Source of the DNA: JABWAJ01 sp038323375
GTDB lineage: Bacteria; Bacteroidota; Bacteroidia; Chitinophagales; Saprospiraceae
NCBI GenBank assembly: GCA_038323375.1
Contig: JBBQGV010000010.1
Span: 1-64,000, forward strand
Length of the DNA: 64,000 nucleotides
Direction of reading: 5' to 3'
Shown: in pieces, positions 35,594 through 43,957 of the stretch
Layout of the letters: every line of letters begins with the position of its first letter
Position numbering within the stretch: the stretch's first letter is position 1
Notes under the pieces: generated by a model
The model's input: the letters and a program-made list of their open reading frames with translations, nothing else
What the model was told of the DNA's origin: nothing
Database searches by the model: none
Translations under genes and position numbers: made by a program

Positions 35594-35629
35594 TAAGCTG
35601 TCTCTTGCAATTTTGCGAGAGACAGCTTA
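35594..35629. terminator. 15-bp hairpin between fbaA and xisH
   Basis: taagctgtctcttgc (35594-35608) pairs with gcgagagacagctta (35615-35629) with one mismatch around an aatttt loop. It could terminate fbaA, or act as an operator because it ends 24 bp before the xisH start. No T-run. Confidence 0.55.
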
Positions 35630-35653
35630 TACTTGAAAACGAAAACGAAACCT

Positions 35654-36070
35654 GTGGCGCGAGATATTTTTCATACCCTGGTTAAAGAAGCACTTGAGCA
35701 TGAAGGATGGAGCATTACCCATGACCCTTTTCCACTGCACAATAGAAAAGAAGGTGGACTTCAAACTGATTTAGGGGCTGAAAAAATAATAACTGCGGAA
35801 AAAGGGTCTATTCGCATAGCAGTTGAAGTCAAAAGTTTTGTACACATTTCTATCCTTCATGATTTTTTACTTGCTGTTGGCTCGTATTACGTTTATCGAA
35901 AGATACTTTCCAAAAACGATCAGGATAGAACGCTCTATGTTGCTTTACCAGATTTCGTCTTCAATCGGAAAATCCGGTTTGTGTGGGCGCAAGAAGTTGT
36001 AGAAGATTTGGGGATGAAATTCATATTGTGCGACACGAGTCAAAAATCAATTACAGCATGGAAAGAATAG
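35654..36070 (+). CDS. xisH: XisH-family protein
   Basis: 138 residues, family of the fdxN-element excision controlling factor XisH of Anabaena. Visible features are ARDIFHTLVKEALEHEGW, ITHDPFPL, TDLGAEK and VEVKSFV, the last resembling the D...ExK core of PD-(D/E)XK nucleases. Homologues usually start just before ARD, so I choose the GTG at 35654; a TTG at 35633 would add seven residues, and no ATG is available. In Anabaena XisH and XisI act with recombinase XisF; none is present here, as for many XisHI pairs in Bacteroidota and Cyanobacteria, where the role is unknown. Confidence 0.85.
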   Translation: MARDIFHTLVKEALEHEGWSITHDPFPLHNRKEGGLQTDLGAEKIITAEKGSIRIAVEVKSFVHISILHDFLLAVGSYYVYRKILSKNDQDRTLYVALPDFVFNRKIRFVWAQEVVEDLGMKFILCDTSQKSITAWKE

Positions 36071-36399
36071 AATTTTTTCGCAAACCTATCATTCAGTCAA
36101 TGACTGAGTACGCAGCATATCTTTCCGGGTCTAATTTACCCAAAGTTGAATACCAACTGGTTACAGACGAAAAGCATGACATATATCAACTCCTCGCTGT
36201 TGGATGGGAAAACAAAGAACGTATCTACTATGTCATTTTCCACGCCGATCTTATGCAGGGCAAAGTTTGGATACAGGAAGACAATACCGAGGATGGTTTT
36301 GCCAATTTGTTATTGGAAAAAGGTGTTGAAAAAAAAGAAATTGTACTTGCTTACTATCCTGATTACCATCGTCAGTATACCGAGTTTGCAGTAGCATAA
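36058..36399 (+). CDS. xisI: XisI-family protein
   Basis: 113 residues, partner of XisH: YQLVTDEKHDIYQLLAVGW, ERIYYVIFHADLMQGKVWIQ, DNTEDGFANLLLEKGVEKKE and IVLAYYPDYHRQYTEFAVA match the family pattern. The ATG at 36058 overlaps the end of xisH by 13 bp, implying coupled translation. XisH-XisI pairs have the size, order and overlap of toxin-antitoxin modules, but no such function is shown here. Eight bp after it ends a convergent radical SAM gene. Confidence 0.88.
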   Translation: MERIEFFRKPIIQSMTEYAAYLSGSNLPKVEYQLVTDEKHDIYQLLAVGWENKERIYYVIFHADLMQGKVWIQEDNTEDGFANLLLEKGVEKKEIVLAYYPDYHRQYTEFAVA

Positions 36400-36406
36400 C
36401 TACAGA

Positions 36407-37474
36407 TCAAAACAAGCTCAACTGCGGCGGCGCTTTCAACTGCCGGTGCAATTCCAAGTTGTAAGGCGTTGTTGATTTATCCTTGAAATACAGGCGTTTA
36501 GCTAATTCGTATTGCTGGCGGATCATCTCTGCGATATTGCCTTCGCCAGTCATCCGCGTTTTGAAGCGACTGTCGTTGAGTTGGCCACCGTGGCAATCGC
36601 GGATGCGGTTCAGCACGCGGTCGGCGCGGTCGGGCCTATTTTTTTCAATCCAATCTTTGAAAATTTCAGCAACATCGCCATTCAGGCGCACAACGGTGTA
36701 GTAAATGGATTGCGCTCCGGCTTCGGATACGGCTTTGGCCATTTCCAAGATTTCATGGTCGTTGAGGCCGGGAATGATGGGTGCCAGCATCACATTTACC
36801 GGGATGCCGTGCTGCGACAGGGTGCGGATGGCGCTCAGGCGACTTTTTACCGATGCTGTTCGCGGTTCCAAAGCGCGGCGCAGCGATTCGTCGAGCGTTG
36901 TGACGGAAATGGACACTTTCACCAACTGGCAGGAGGCCAATTGTGTCAACAAATCCAAATCCCTCAAAATCAGGCTGTTTTTGGTAATGATGCCCACCGG
37001 ATGGCGGTATTTCCACAAAACTTCGAGGATTTGCCGGGTAAGTTTCAGCTTCTTTTCGATGGGTTGATAACAATCGGTGTTCCCGGAAAGCATCACCGGC
37101 ATGGGCTGCCAGTTGGGCTTCCGGATTTGTTCTTCCAACAACTGCGCCGCGTTGAGTTTGTACAGGATTTTTTGCTCGAATTCCATGCCGGCACTGTAAC
37201 CCCAGTATGGGTGCGTGTTCCGGGCGTAACAATAGACGCAGCCGTGTTCGCAGCCTTGGTAGGGATTCATCGAATAGCCCATACCGATGTCGGGGCTTTC
37301 TACTTTGTTCAGGATGGTTTTGGGGTGGACTTCGAGGTATTCGGTTTTGAGGTCGCGCTCGTCTTCTTCCTCCACAACCGGTTCACTGTCGTAAATCATT
37401 TGCGCATAAGGCCCGGCAGGGTTGATCTGCGCGCCCCTACCCTTCCAATAATTTGGTTGCGTGATTTTTGTCAT
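36407..37474 (-). CDS. PA0069-family radical SAM protein
   Basis: 355 residues. The radical SAM cluster motif is CEHGCVYC (Cys75, Cys79, Cys82) preceded by NPYQGC, typical of the PA0069/Rv2578c group related to spore photoproduct lyase-like proteins. Downstream are VMLSGNTDCYQPIEKKLKLTR, VGIITKNSLILRDLDLL and VKVSISVTTLDESL. The substrate is unknown. The ATG at 37472-37474 lies 24 bp after a strong promoter; the longer frame to 37528 would run through that promoter. Confidence 0.9.
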   Translation of the reverse strand: MTKITQPNYWKGRGAQINPAGPYAQMIYDSEPVVEEEDERDLKTEYLEVHPKTILNKVESPDIGMGYSMNPYQGCEHGCVYCYARNTHPYWGYSAGMEFEQKILYKLNAAQLLEEQIRKPNWQPMPVMLSGNTDCYQPIEKKLKLTRQILEVLWKYRHPVGIITKNSLILRDLDLLTQLASCQLVKVSISVTTLDESLRRALEPRTASVKSRLSAIRTLSQHGIPVNVMLAPIIPGLNDHEILEMAKAVSEAGAQSIYYTVVRLNGDVAEIFKDWIEKNRPDRADRVLNRIRDCHGGQLNDSRFKTRMTGEGNIAEMIRQQYELAKRLYFKDKSTTPYNLELHRQLKAPPQLSLF

Positions 37475-37497
37475 ACAAAAAGTTTTTAAATATCTTA

Positions 37498-37528
37498 CAA
37501 AGATAAACTTTTTGTTTTTAAAACACAA
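37498..37528 (-). promoter_or_regulatory. promoter of the radical SAM gene
   Basis: Minus strand: TTG (37526-37528), 20-bp spacer, TATCTTTG (37498-37505), a full consensus match. An inverted pair acaaaaagttt / aaactttttgt (about 37475-37516) overlaps it and could be an operator. Confidence 0.8.
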
Positions 37529-37551
37529 GTTGCCTGTTCAAAAGTTACTAA

Positions 37552-37743
37552 CAACTGAGGTGGGTCACAAAAAGCCGCTTTGGGATTGCCTCTGCATTAT
37601 TGGGCGTATTGGCCGACCATGCCAGCATTGAATATGTGTTCCAGATATGTACCTTCCTGCCTTTAATCGGCATCGTTACCTGGCTTTTACCCAAACACCC
37701 AGCTCTACCGGCGGAATTAACGCCCGCTCCTGCGCCATACTGA
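37552..37743 (+). pseudogene. C-terminal remnant of an MFS transporter (fosmidomycin-resistance-like)
   Basis: The plus strand is open from just after TAA (37549) to TGA (37741-37743), 63 codons. It reads KSRFGIASALLGVLADHAS, then IEYVFQICTFLPLIGIVTWL and LPKHP, the last two helices and charged tail of a major-facilitator transporter; the GVLAD...SIEYVF...FLPLIG pattern resembles Fsr. There is no start codon or N-terminal part, so this is a decayed gene end. Its last 68 bp overlap the 3' end of mqnD on the opposite strand. Confidence 0.7.
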
Positions 37744-38512
37744 ACAACCGCTCGACCGCTATCCTGCCTTCTTCGCCCAAACCGAGTGTAAATTCGTTGA
37801 CATACAGCCCGATGTGTTGGTACATCACCGCGACATCCATCTCCTGGGCATGCTCGCGCACGTAATCGAGCGACGCTGCCGGATGCGCCTGCGCGTAAGC
37901 CACGCTGCGGTGCAAGACCCGATCTACTTTTTGTTGGACTGCAATAGGCAAATTTCGGCGCACGGCGATGCCTCCAAGTGGAATGGGCAGCCCGGTGGTC
38001 TGTTCCCAATATTCGCCTAAGTCCATCAACTGAACCAACCCTTTTTCCTGAAAGGTGAAGCGGCTTTCGTGGATGATTAGTCCCACATCCGCACGCCCCG
38101 ACAACACGTCGTTTTCAATGTCTGAAAACAAGCGTTCTTCTTTTAGTTTGGCATCCGGAAAAGCAATGCTGAACAGAAAATTAGCCGTGGTGTACTTCCC
38201 CGGGATAGCAATTTTTTTGCCGGCGATTTCGTCGTTGGGAATGGCTTCCTTAGCAATGAGCAGTGGCCCGCAATTGCGCCCCAGCGCGCTGCCGGAATGC
38301 AACAGGGCGTAGTTGTTCAACACGTGGCCCAGCGCATGGTAGCTCAGTTTGGTAATGTCTAATCGCTGTGCAAACGCGCCTTGGTTCAGCGCCTCCACAT
38401 CAGCCAGTACGGGCTCGAACTCCAGCCCTTCCGTATCTATTTTGCCATGCACGAGGGCATCAAAAATAAAGGTGTCGTTGGGGCAGGGCGAATAGCCAAT
38501 TGATAATTTCAT
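37676..38512 (-). CDS. mqnD: 1,4-dihydroxy-6-naphthoate synthase
   Basis: 278 residues. MqnD acts late in the futalosine route to menaquinone, splitting cyclic dehypoxanthine futalosine. The periplasmic-binding-protein fold opens with LSIGYSPCPNDTFIFDALVHG, followed by DVEALNQGAFAQRLDITKLS and GPLLIAKE, all family-typical; a conserved His lies in LIIHESRFTFQEKGL. No signal peptide, so cytoplasmic. The other mqn genes are not in the window. The organism therefore makes menaquinone by the futalosine pathway, with UbiE performing the final methylation. Confidence 0.93.
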   Translation of the reverse strand: MKLSIGYSPCPNDTFIFDALVHGKIDTEGLEFEPVLADVEALNQGAFAQRLDITKLSYHALGHVLNNYALLHSGSALGRNCGPLLIAKEAIPNDEIAGKKIAIPGKYTTANFLFSIAFPDAKLKEERLFSDIENDVLSGRADVGLIIHESRFTFQEKGLVQLMDLGEYWEQTTGLPIPLGGIAVRRNLPIAVQQKVDRVLHRSVAYAQAHPAASLDYVREHAQEMDVAVMYQHIGLYVNEFTLGLGEEGRIAVERLFSMAQERALIPPVELGVWVKAR

Positions 38513-38545
38513 ACCTTTGCGCTTTATTTCAAATTAAGCCGTTCC

Positions 38546-39244
38546 ATGGAAGAAGACATTCAGGTTGTTTATGAAGACAACCACATCATCGCAGTGAACA
38601 AACCTGCCGGCTGGCTGGTTCAAGGCGACGAAACCGGCGACAAGCCCCTCAGCGATTGGGTGAAGGAATACATCAAAAAGCGCTACGACAAACCGGGCGA
38701 TGTATACCTCGGCGTCATCCACCGCCTCGACCGGCCGGTGAGCGGCACCGTTGTCTTCGCGCGCACCAGCAAAGCCTTAGAGCGCATGAATAAACTGTTT
38801 CAGGATCGAAAGGTAGAAAAAACCTACTACGCCATCGCGTTGCACCGCCCCGATCCGCTGAACGGCCACCTGAGTCATTACCTGCTGAAAGATACCACCA
38901 ACAACACGGTAAAAGCTTATGACCGGTTGAGCAACCGCGCCCGCGAGGCAAAGTTAGCGGAACTCGACTACGAATTAGCCGCTGAAATCGGAAAAAACTA
39001 CCTGATCAAAGTGAATCCCATCACCGGCAGACCCCACCAGATTCGGGTGCAATTGTCGCGGATCGGCTGCTCCATCAAAGGGGATTTGAAATACGGCGCG
39101 CCAAAAGCGAATGAAGACAGCTCAATTTGTTTGCATTGTGCGAATCTTTCATTTCTGCATCCTGTTAAAAATGAACCGGTAAGCATTTCGTCCGATATTC
39201 CGGATACGCCGGAATGGCAAATATTTCGGGGAGTTATTTCCTGA
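38546..39244 (+). CDS. RluA-family pseudouridine synthase
   Basis: 232 residues. The catalytic motif HRLDRPVSG places the nucleophile Asp at residue 62; NKPAGWLVQGDE and ITGRPHQIRVQLSRIGCSI are the other family signatures. No S4 domain, so a short RluA-type enzyme; whether it modifies 23S rRNA or tRNA is not visible. Divergent from mqnD with 33 bp between start codons; TACCTTTG at 38512-38519 may serve as its -7 box, overlapping the mqnD start codon. Confidence 0.92.
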   Translation: MEEDIQVVYEDNHIIAVNKPAGWLVQGDETGDKPLSDWVKEYIKKRYDKPGDVYLGVIHRLDRPVSGTVVFARTSKALERMNKLFQDRKVEKTYYAIALHRPDPLNGHLSHYLLKDTTNNTVKAYDRLSNRAREAKLAELDYELAAEIGKNYLIKVNPITGRPHQIRVQLSRIGCSIKGDLKYGAPKANEDSSICLHCANLSFLHPVKNEPVSISSDIPDTPEWQIFRGVIS

Positions 39245-39305
39245 TTTGACAATATTGCCTACATTTGCGTTCGTTTTTGGATTGCCCAGACAATTTTAAA
39301 AACAT

Positions 39306-39377
39306 GGCTCCGTAGTACAATGGATAGTGCGTAGGTTTCCGGAACCTAAAATCCAGGTTCGATCCCTGGCGGGGCCA
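39306..39377 (+). tRNA. tRNA-Arg (anticodon CCG)
   Basis: Full cloverleaf: acceptor ggctccg / cggggcc, D-arm gtac...gtgc, anticodon stem taggt / accta with loop ttccgga (anticodon CCG at 39339-39341), T-arm ccagg-ttcgatc-cctgg, discriminator A. No encoded CCA. TACATTTG at 39260-39267 is a plausible -7 box. The permease gene starts 11 bp downstream. Confidence 0.95.
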
Positions 39378-39388
39378 CTACTCCTCAC

Positions 39389-40681
39389 ATGAACTTCGAA
39401 TTCTTTATTTCCAAGCGCGTCGCTGCAAACGGTCAGCAATCTTTCTCCCGCATCATCATTCGGATCGCGGCGGGGGCGGTCGCTTTGAGCATCGCGGTGA
39501 TGATCACGGCCACTTCCCTGATCTCCGGCTTCAAACAAGAAATCAGCAGTAAAATTTTCGGGTTCTGGGGGCATATCCACATCACCGATCTCGATGTCGG
39601 CCAATCTTTACTCGACGCCTACCCCATCCACATCAACCAACCCTTCTACCCTTTTCTCGATACGGTAAAAAGCGTTCCATATATAGAAGAAGTGACGCGC
39701 TTTGGCCAAGTTACCGAAAAAGAACGGCGTACAAAAGCAGGCATCCGCCACATCCAAACCTTTGCCCTGAAGCCCGGCATCATTAAGTCGAAAGCAGAAA
39801 TTGAAGGCATTATCCTGAAAGGAGTAGGCAAAGATTTCGATTGGGATTTTATGGCTCATTACATCAAAAAAGGCCAGGCTATTTCGCATGCGGATTCTGC
39901 GATGTCCTCCGATATCCTGATTTCCCAACAAACCGCTGACCGCCTTCGGGTGGATGTGGGCGATAAATTCGTGGTTCATTTTGTAGAAAAAGGCGAACAA
40001 CTCAAGCGGCGCTTCAATATTTGCGGGATTTACAGAACCGGGCTGGAGGAATACGACCGCAAGTTTGCTTTAGTGGACATCCGCCAGATTCAGCGCCTGC
40101 TGGGCTGGTCGGAAAACGAAGTGGGCGGGTTCGAGGTCTTCATCGAAGACATTGACGACCTGCTGCCCATCGAAGATTATGTTTACAGCGAGTTGCCCAA
40201 CGACCTGAACTCGGAAACCATTCGCAGCAAATTTCCGGAAATTTTTGAATGGTTAGAATTACAAAACATCAACGAAACCGTCATCATGGCGCTAATGCTG
40301 AGCGTTGCCATCATCAATATGATGACAGCTCTGCTCATTCTTATCCTTGAGCGGGCCAATATGATCGGCATCCTGAAAGCCTTGGGCACCGCCAACTGGA
40401 GCATCCGGCGCATTTTTCTCTACTACGCCGCCTACATCATGATAGCGGGTCTGTTTTGGGGCAACCTGATCGGCGTCGGCTTGTGCTGGCTGCAAGATCG
40501 CTTTGGGTTCATCCAACTCGACGAAGCCAACTATTACCTTAGCGTAGCGCCGGTGGACATCAACCTTTGGACTATCCTGGTTTTGAATGTAGGCACCCTC
40601 CTCATTACGTTGATTTTCCTTGTGATTCCGTCTTATTTGGTTTCGACGATAAGTCCGGTGAAGGCGATTCGGTTTAAGTAA
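39389..40681 (+). CDS. ABC transporter permease, LolC/LolE-FtsX type
   Basis: 430 residues. N-terminal transmembrane helix (about 25-45, RIAAGAVALSIAVMITATSL), a large periplasmic MacB-like domain (about 50-290), then three C-terminal helices (about 295-320, 345-370, 395-420). SGFKQEISSKIFGFWGHIHI and IGILKALGTANWSIRRIFLY are characteristic of the lipoprotein-releasing group. The ATPase partner is not in the window. It probably extracts lipoproteins from the inner membrane. The ATG lies 11 bp after the tRNA, so both may share a transcript. Confidence 0.9.
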   Translation: MNFEFFISKRVAANGQQSFSRIIIRIAAGAVALSIAVMITATSLISGFKQEISSKIFGFWGHIHITDLDVGQSLLDAYPIHINQPFYPFLDTVKSVPYIEEVTRFGQVTEKERRTKAGIRHIQTFALKPGIIKSKAEIEGIILKGVGKDFDWDFMAHYIKKGQAISHADSAMSSDILISQQTADRLRVDVGDKFVVHFVEKGEQLKRRFNICGIYRTGLEEYDRKFALVDIRQIQRLLGWSENEVGGFEVFIEDIDDLLPIEDYVYSELPNDLNSETIRSKFPEIFEWLELQNINETVIMALMLSVAIINMMTALLILILERANMIGILKALGTANWSIRRIFLYYAAYIMIAGLFWGNLIGVGLCWLQDRFGFIQLDEANYYLSVAPVDINLWTILVLNVGTLLITLIFLVIPSYLVSTISPVKAIRFK

Positions 40682-40915
40682 TTCAGATTTTATTTCTGAC
40701 AACCTGTCAGGCAGTTTTAACACAACAGACATCACGGAATCAAGGGTTATCACCATAGGGGTGAGCGATGATTGAGCTTTGCATTTTAAGAAATGGGCAA
40801 CTGGCAGCGCTGAATTAGTGTAACGCTTAGCGGTTTGTCCGTTTTCTTTACAACTCATTTTTAAAAAGTGAGGCGATGTAGCAAAAGCAGCAATATCCTT
40901 AAACATTGATTTACC
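40682..40915. other. intergenic region
   Basis: 234 bp with no recognisable gene; a weak foldback around 40698-40714 (acaacctgtcagg) could end the permease transcript. Confidence 0.3.
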
Positions 40916-41299
40916 ATGACAAACATCCAGACCATTTATACCGAAAACGCCCCCGCTCCAGCCGGGCATTATTCCCAGGCCATCGTTCACAACGGCGTGG
41001 TTTACGTCGCCGGTCAACTGCCTATTGATCAGGATGGGAACAAACGCAGCGATGCGGCTGTGGAAGAGCAGGCAGAATTGGTATTCCGCAATACCGAAGC
41101 CATTTTACAGGCTGCCGGCAGTAGTCTTGGCCGGATACTTTCGGTCACCATTTACGTTTCCAACATTGAAAACTGGGGAAAAATAAATGCTGTATATAGC
41201 CGCATCATGGGGGGACACAAACCGGCTAGAGCGGTAGTGCCGGTGCCGGAATTGCACTATGGATTGGCGCTGGAAGTACAGGTAATTGCAGCAGTATGA
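40916..41299 (+). CDS. ridA: RidA-family enamine/imine deaminase
   Basis: 127 residues of the YjgF/YER057c/UK114 family. The catalytic Arg105 lies in KPARAVVPVPELHYG, with GHYSQAIVHNGVVYVAGQLP at the N-terminus and LALEVQVIA at the end. It hydrolyses reactive 2-aminoacrylate-type intermediates from PLP enzymes. Normal length and intact. Monocistronic as far as visible. Confidence 0.93.
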   Translation: MTNIQTIYTENAPAPAGHYSQAIVHNGVVYVAGQLPIDQDGNKRSDAAVEEQAELVFRNTEAILQAAGSSLGRILSVTIYVSNIENWGKINAVYSRIMGGHKPARAVVPVPELHYGLALEVQVIAAV

Positions 41300-41448
41300 G
41301 CTAAAAAGCTGTTGTAAAACCTCAGCTTGTAGGAATAAAAAACAGGCAAATCAGGAAAGCGAGCTTGTGTACCAACGCTCAAAGCATTATTTTTTCCTGA
41401 ATAACCGCTTAACAAATTTATTTTTGCGTTTCTCAATCCAATACGACC

Positions 41449-41985
41449 ATGTCAGAATTCCTGTCTTTTTTCCTCGAAATCATCAAGTTAACCGTACCGG
41501 GATTACTTGTTTTTTTCACGACCTACTACCTGCTGCGCCAATACCTCAGCGGGCAACTCGCTTTGAAACAGAGCGAAAGCAGACTAAGCCAGCAGCAAAC
41601 CACCATTCCCCTGCGCCTACAAGCTTATGAGCGCCTTTCTTTGTTTTGTGAGCGCATCGCCCTGCCCAACCTGCTGTTGCGGGTGCGCAAAGAAGGCATG
41701 ACGGTGGCAGAGTTGAAACTATCGCTGATTTTGGCCATCCAGATGGAATACGAACACAACATTACCCAGCAAGTCTATGTGTCGCAGCAATTGTGGCAAA
41801 TCATCAAAATTGCCCGCGATAATACGGTCGGTTTCGTAAGCGCGGTCGCCGAAAACTTAGACCACAAAGGAGATGGAAGGGAGTTGGCGGGGCTGATTCT
41901 GAGGCATTTGGCCAATGAAGATACCACCGGTTTGGACACCGCGCTGATGGCGGTTGGAAAAGAAGCGGGCGCACTGCTCGGATAA
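41449..41985 (+). CDS. conserved membrane-anchored protein of unknown function
   Basis: 178 residues. One N-terminal transmembrane helix (about 10-30, IIKLTVPGLLVFFTTYYLL) then a helical cytoplasmic part containing TIPLRLQAYERLSLFCERI, NLLLRVRKEGMTVAELKLSLI and QMEYEHNITQQVYVS. I recognise the pattern from Bacteroidota hypothetical proteins but cannot name a function. TATTTTTG at 41419-41426, 22 bp upstream, fits the -7 box. The following aminotransferase gene is 70 bp downstream with its own box. Confidence 0.75.
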   Translation: MSEFLSFFLEIIKLTVPGLLVFFTTYYLLRQYLSGQLALKQSESRLSQQQTTIPLRLQAYERLSLFCERIALPNLLLRVRKEGMTVAELKLSLILAIQMEYEHNITQQVYVSQQLWQIIKIARDNTVGFVSAVAENLDHKGDGRELAGLILRHLANEDTTGLDTALMAVGKEAGALLG

Positions 41986-42055
41986 GGGGCATCAGAATAA
42001 AAAAAGGTTACATTTGTTGAATCGGGTAACGCTTGTTTTCCTTCAATCCTGAACC

Positions 42056-43351
42056 ATGTCACACGACAGAAGACGATTTCTCGGACAGCTTGCCGGCGCA
42101 GTGGGTGCGGCATCGGTACTTCCATTTTTTGAAACGCAGCAAGGGCGGGCTTTTTTGCGGCTCATAGACGAAACCAAAGACTTGCCAGCCGGTGACTTTG
42201 CTTCCGACGAAACGTTTTGGTATCAGGTGCAGCAGGCTTATACCGTTTCGCCCAGCGTGATGAACCTCAACAATGGGGGCGTCTGTCCCCAACCGCGCGT
42301 GGTGCAGGAAGCCGTAGAGCGCTACAACCGGCTGAGCAATGAAGCGCCATCCTACTATATGTGGCAAATTCTGGATCAGGGTCGCGAACCGCTGCGCAAC
42401 AAATTGGCGGAACTGGCCGGGTGTTCAGCGGACGAAATTGCCATCAACCGAAATGCTTCGGAAGCCTTAGAGACCATTATTTTCGGGCTTCGCCTGCAAA
42501 AAGGCGACGAGGTGGTGCTGACCAAACAGGATTATCCCAACATGATTAACGCCTGGAAACAGCGCGAAAAACGGGACGGTATTGTGCTAAAATGGATTTC
42601 CTTTGATTTTCCGATTGAAGACAAAGCGCAGATTGTCAGAGGGTTTGCAGATGCTTTTACCGCCAAAACCAAAGTCGTCCACATCACCCATACCATCAAT
42701 TGGAACGGGCAACTGTTGCCCGCGCGAGAAATAGCGGCAGAAGCCAGAAAACGCGGCATCGAAGTGCTGGTGGACGGCGCGCATTCTTTCGCCCATTTCG
42801 ACTATAAAATACCGGACTTAGACTGCGATTATTTCGGCACGAGTCTGCACAAATGGCTGTGTGCGCCATTTGGCAGCGGGATGTTGTATGTTCGGAAAGA
42901 AAAAATCGCACAGTTGTACCCGCTCTTGGCAGCACCGGATCCGGAAAGCGCGGATATCCGAAAGTTTGAAAGCTTGGGTACGCGTTCTTTCGCTATTGAG
43001 CAAGCCATCGGGCAAGCTCTTAATTTCCACCAGATGATTGGCAGCGAACGCAAGTTTAAAAGGCTCCATTATTTGAAGAATTACTGGGCTGAAAAAGTCA
43101 ACGAACTCCCAGGCGTAAAAGTGGCTACTTCGCTGAAACCTGAATTCGGCGGCGCCATCGGTTTGTTGACCATGGAAGGCAAAAAACCGGAAGAGATCAG
43201 TTCTTTTTTATTCACAAAATATAAAATCCACACGGTGTCCATCGTTTGGGAAAACATCAGCGGGGTGCGCATTACCCCCAATGTGTACACGACACAAAAC
43301 GATCTTGATGTGCTGGTTGGCGCAATCCGGCATTTGCACAAAGGAGGCTGA
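42056..43351 (+). CDS. Tat-exported class V aminotransferase-fold PLP enzyme
   Basis: 431 residues. The N-terminus has a twin-arginine motif (DRRRFLGQLAG) and a weakly hydrophobic stretch (AVGAASVLPFF), so export as a folded, cofactor-loaded protein is likely. The PLP site is Lys266 in GTSLHKWLCAPFGSG, with VDGAHSFAHFD binding the cofactor ring; the fold is that of isopenicillin-N-epimerase/cysteine-desulfurase relatives. The substrate is unknown. TACATTTG at 42009-42016 is a plausible -7 box. The bifunctional nuclease gene follows 25 bp downstream. Confidence 0.88.
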   Translation: MSHDRRRFLGQLAGAVGAASVLPFFETQQGRAFLRLIDETKDLPAGDFASDETFWYQVQQAYTVSPSVMNLNNGGVCPQPRVVQEAVERYNRLSNEAPSYYMWQILDQGREPLRNKLAELAGCSADEIAINRNASEALETIIFGLRLQKGDEVVLTKQDYPNMINAWKQREKRDGIVLKWISFDFPIEDKAQIVRGFADAFTAKTKVVHITHTINWNGQLLPAREIAAEARKRGIEVLVDGAHSFAHFDYKIPDLDCDYFGTSLHKWLCAPFGSGMLYVRKEKIAQLYPLLAAPDPESADIRKFESLGTRSFAIEQAIGQALNFHQMIGSERKFKRLHYLKNYWAEKVNELPGVKVATSLKPEFGGAIGLLTMEGKKPEEISSFLFTKYKIHTVSIVWENISGVRITPNVYTTQNDLDVLVGAIRHLHKGG

Positions 43352-43376
43352 TTTGTAAATTTGAAGATTAGAGACT

Positions 43377-43949
43377 ATGGCTGAAAAAATCAGACTGGAA
43401 ATCATTGCTTTAGCAAACAACGATGCACAAAATAATAGTTTTGTGTTGCTGCTGAAAGAAGAAAACGGAAATCGCAGGCTCCCGGTGGTTATTGGTGCAT
43501 TTGAAGCCCAGGCGATTGCCGTGGTGGTGGAAAAAATTCACCCGGGCAGGCCCCTGACCCACGATTTGTTGTACAATATCCTCACCGCTATGAATGCAGA
43601 AATCAAGGAAGTCACGATCACGTCCCTCGAAAACGGCGTTTTTCACGCAATGATTCATTGCGCTTTCTCCGACGGGCGTGCGCTTGAAGTAGATGCCCGA
43701 ACTTCTGATGCGGTGGCGATGGCGGTGCGCTTCAATTGTCCGATCTATGTTGAAGCGGCCATTTTGGAAGAAGCCGGCATCTCTTTTGAAGACCCTTCCC
43801 GACCCGGTACCCCCGCATTAACCCTATCCGGGAGCTTGGCTTCCCATTCTGTCGAGCGGCTCGAACAAATGCTGGAAGACGCCATTGCACAGGAAGCTTA
43901 TGAGCGCGCTGTGGAGATTCGGGATGAGATTAAGAAGCGGAAAGGGTGA
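43377..43949 (+). CDS. bifunctional nuclease (DUF151) with UVR motif
   Basis: 190 residues. The N-terminal BFN domain (LPVVIGAFEAQAIAVVVEK; DGRALEVDARTSDAVAMAVR) matches bifunctional nucleases described from plants and bacteria; the C-terminal 35 residues (VERLEQMLEDAIAQEAYERA and on) form a UvrB/UvrC-type helical hairpin. A role in nucleic-acid metabolism is likely, detailed function unclear. Probably co-transcribed with the preceding PLP enzyme. Confidence 0.9.
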   Translation: MAEKIRLEIIALANNDAQNNSFVLLLKEENGNRRLPVVIGAFEAQAIAVVVEKIHPGRPLTHDLLYNILTAMNAEIKEVTITSLENGVFHAMIHCAFSDGRALEVDARTSDAVAMAVRFNCPIYVEAAILEEAGISFEDPSRPGTPALTLSGSLASHSVERLEQMLEDAIAQEAYERAVEIRDEIKKRKG

Positions 43950-43957
43950 GGGTGAAG

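Noticed and set aside
36512..37489. 325-codon plus-strand frame opposite the radical SAM gene
   Set aside because: Antisense to a gene with intact CxxxCxxC motif and promoter; no signal, domain or start context of its own.
37548..38009. 153-codon minus-strand frame overlapping mqnD
   Set aside because: Out of frame with mqnD and rich in Arg/Gly/Ala as a shadow frame. The real minus-strand gene is mqnD, and the real signal in 37552-37743 is on the plus strand.
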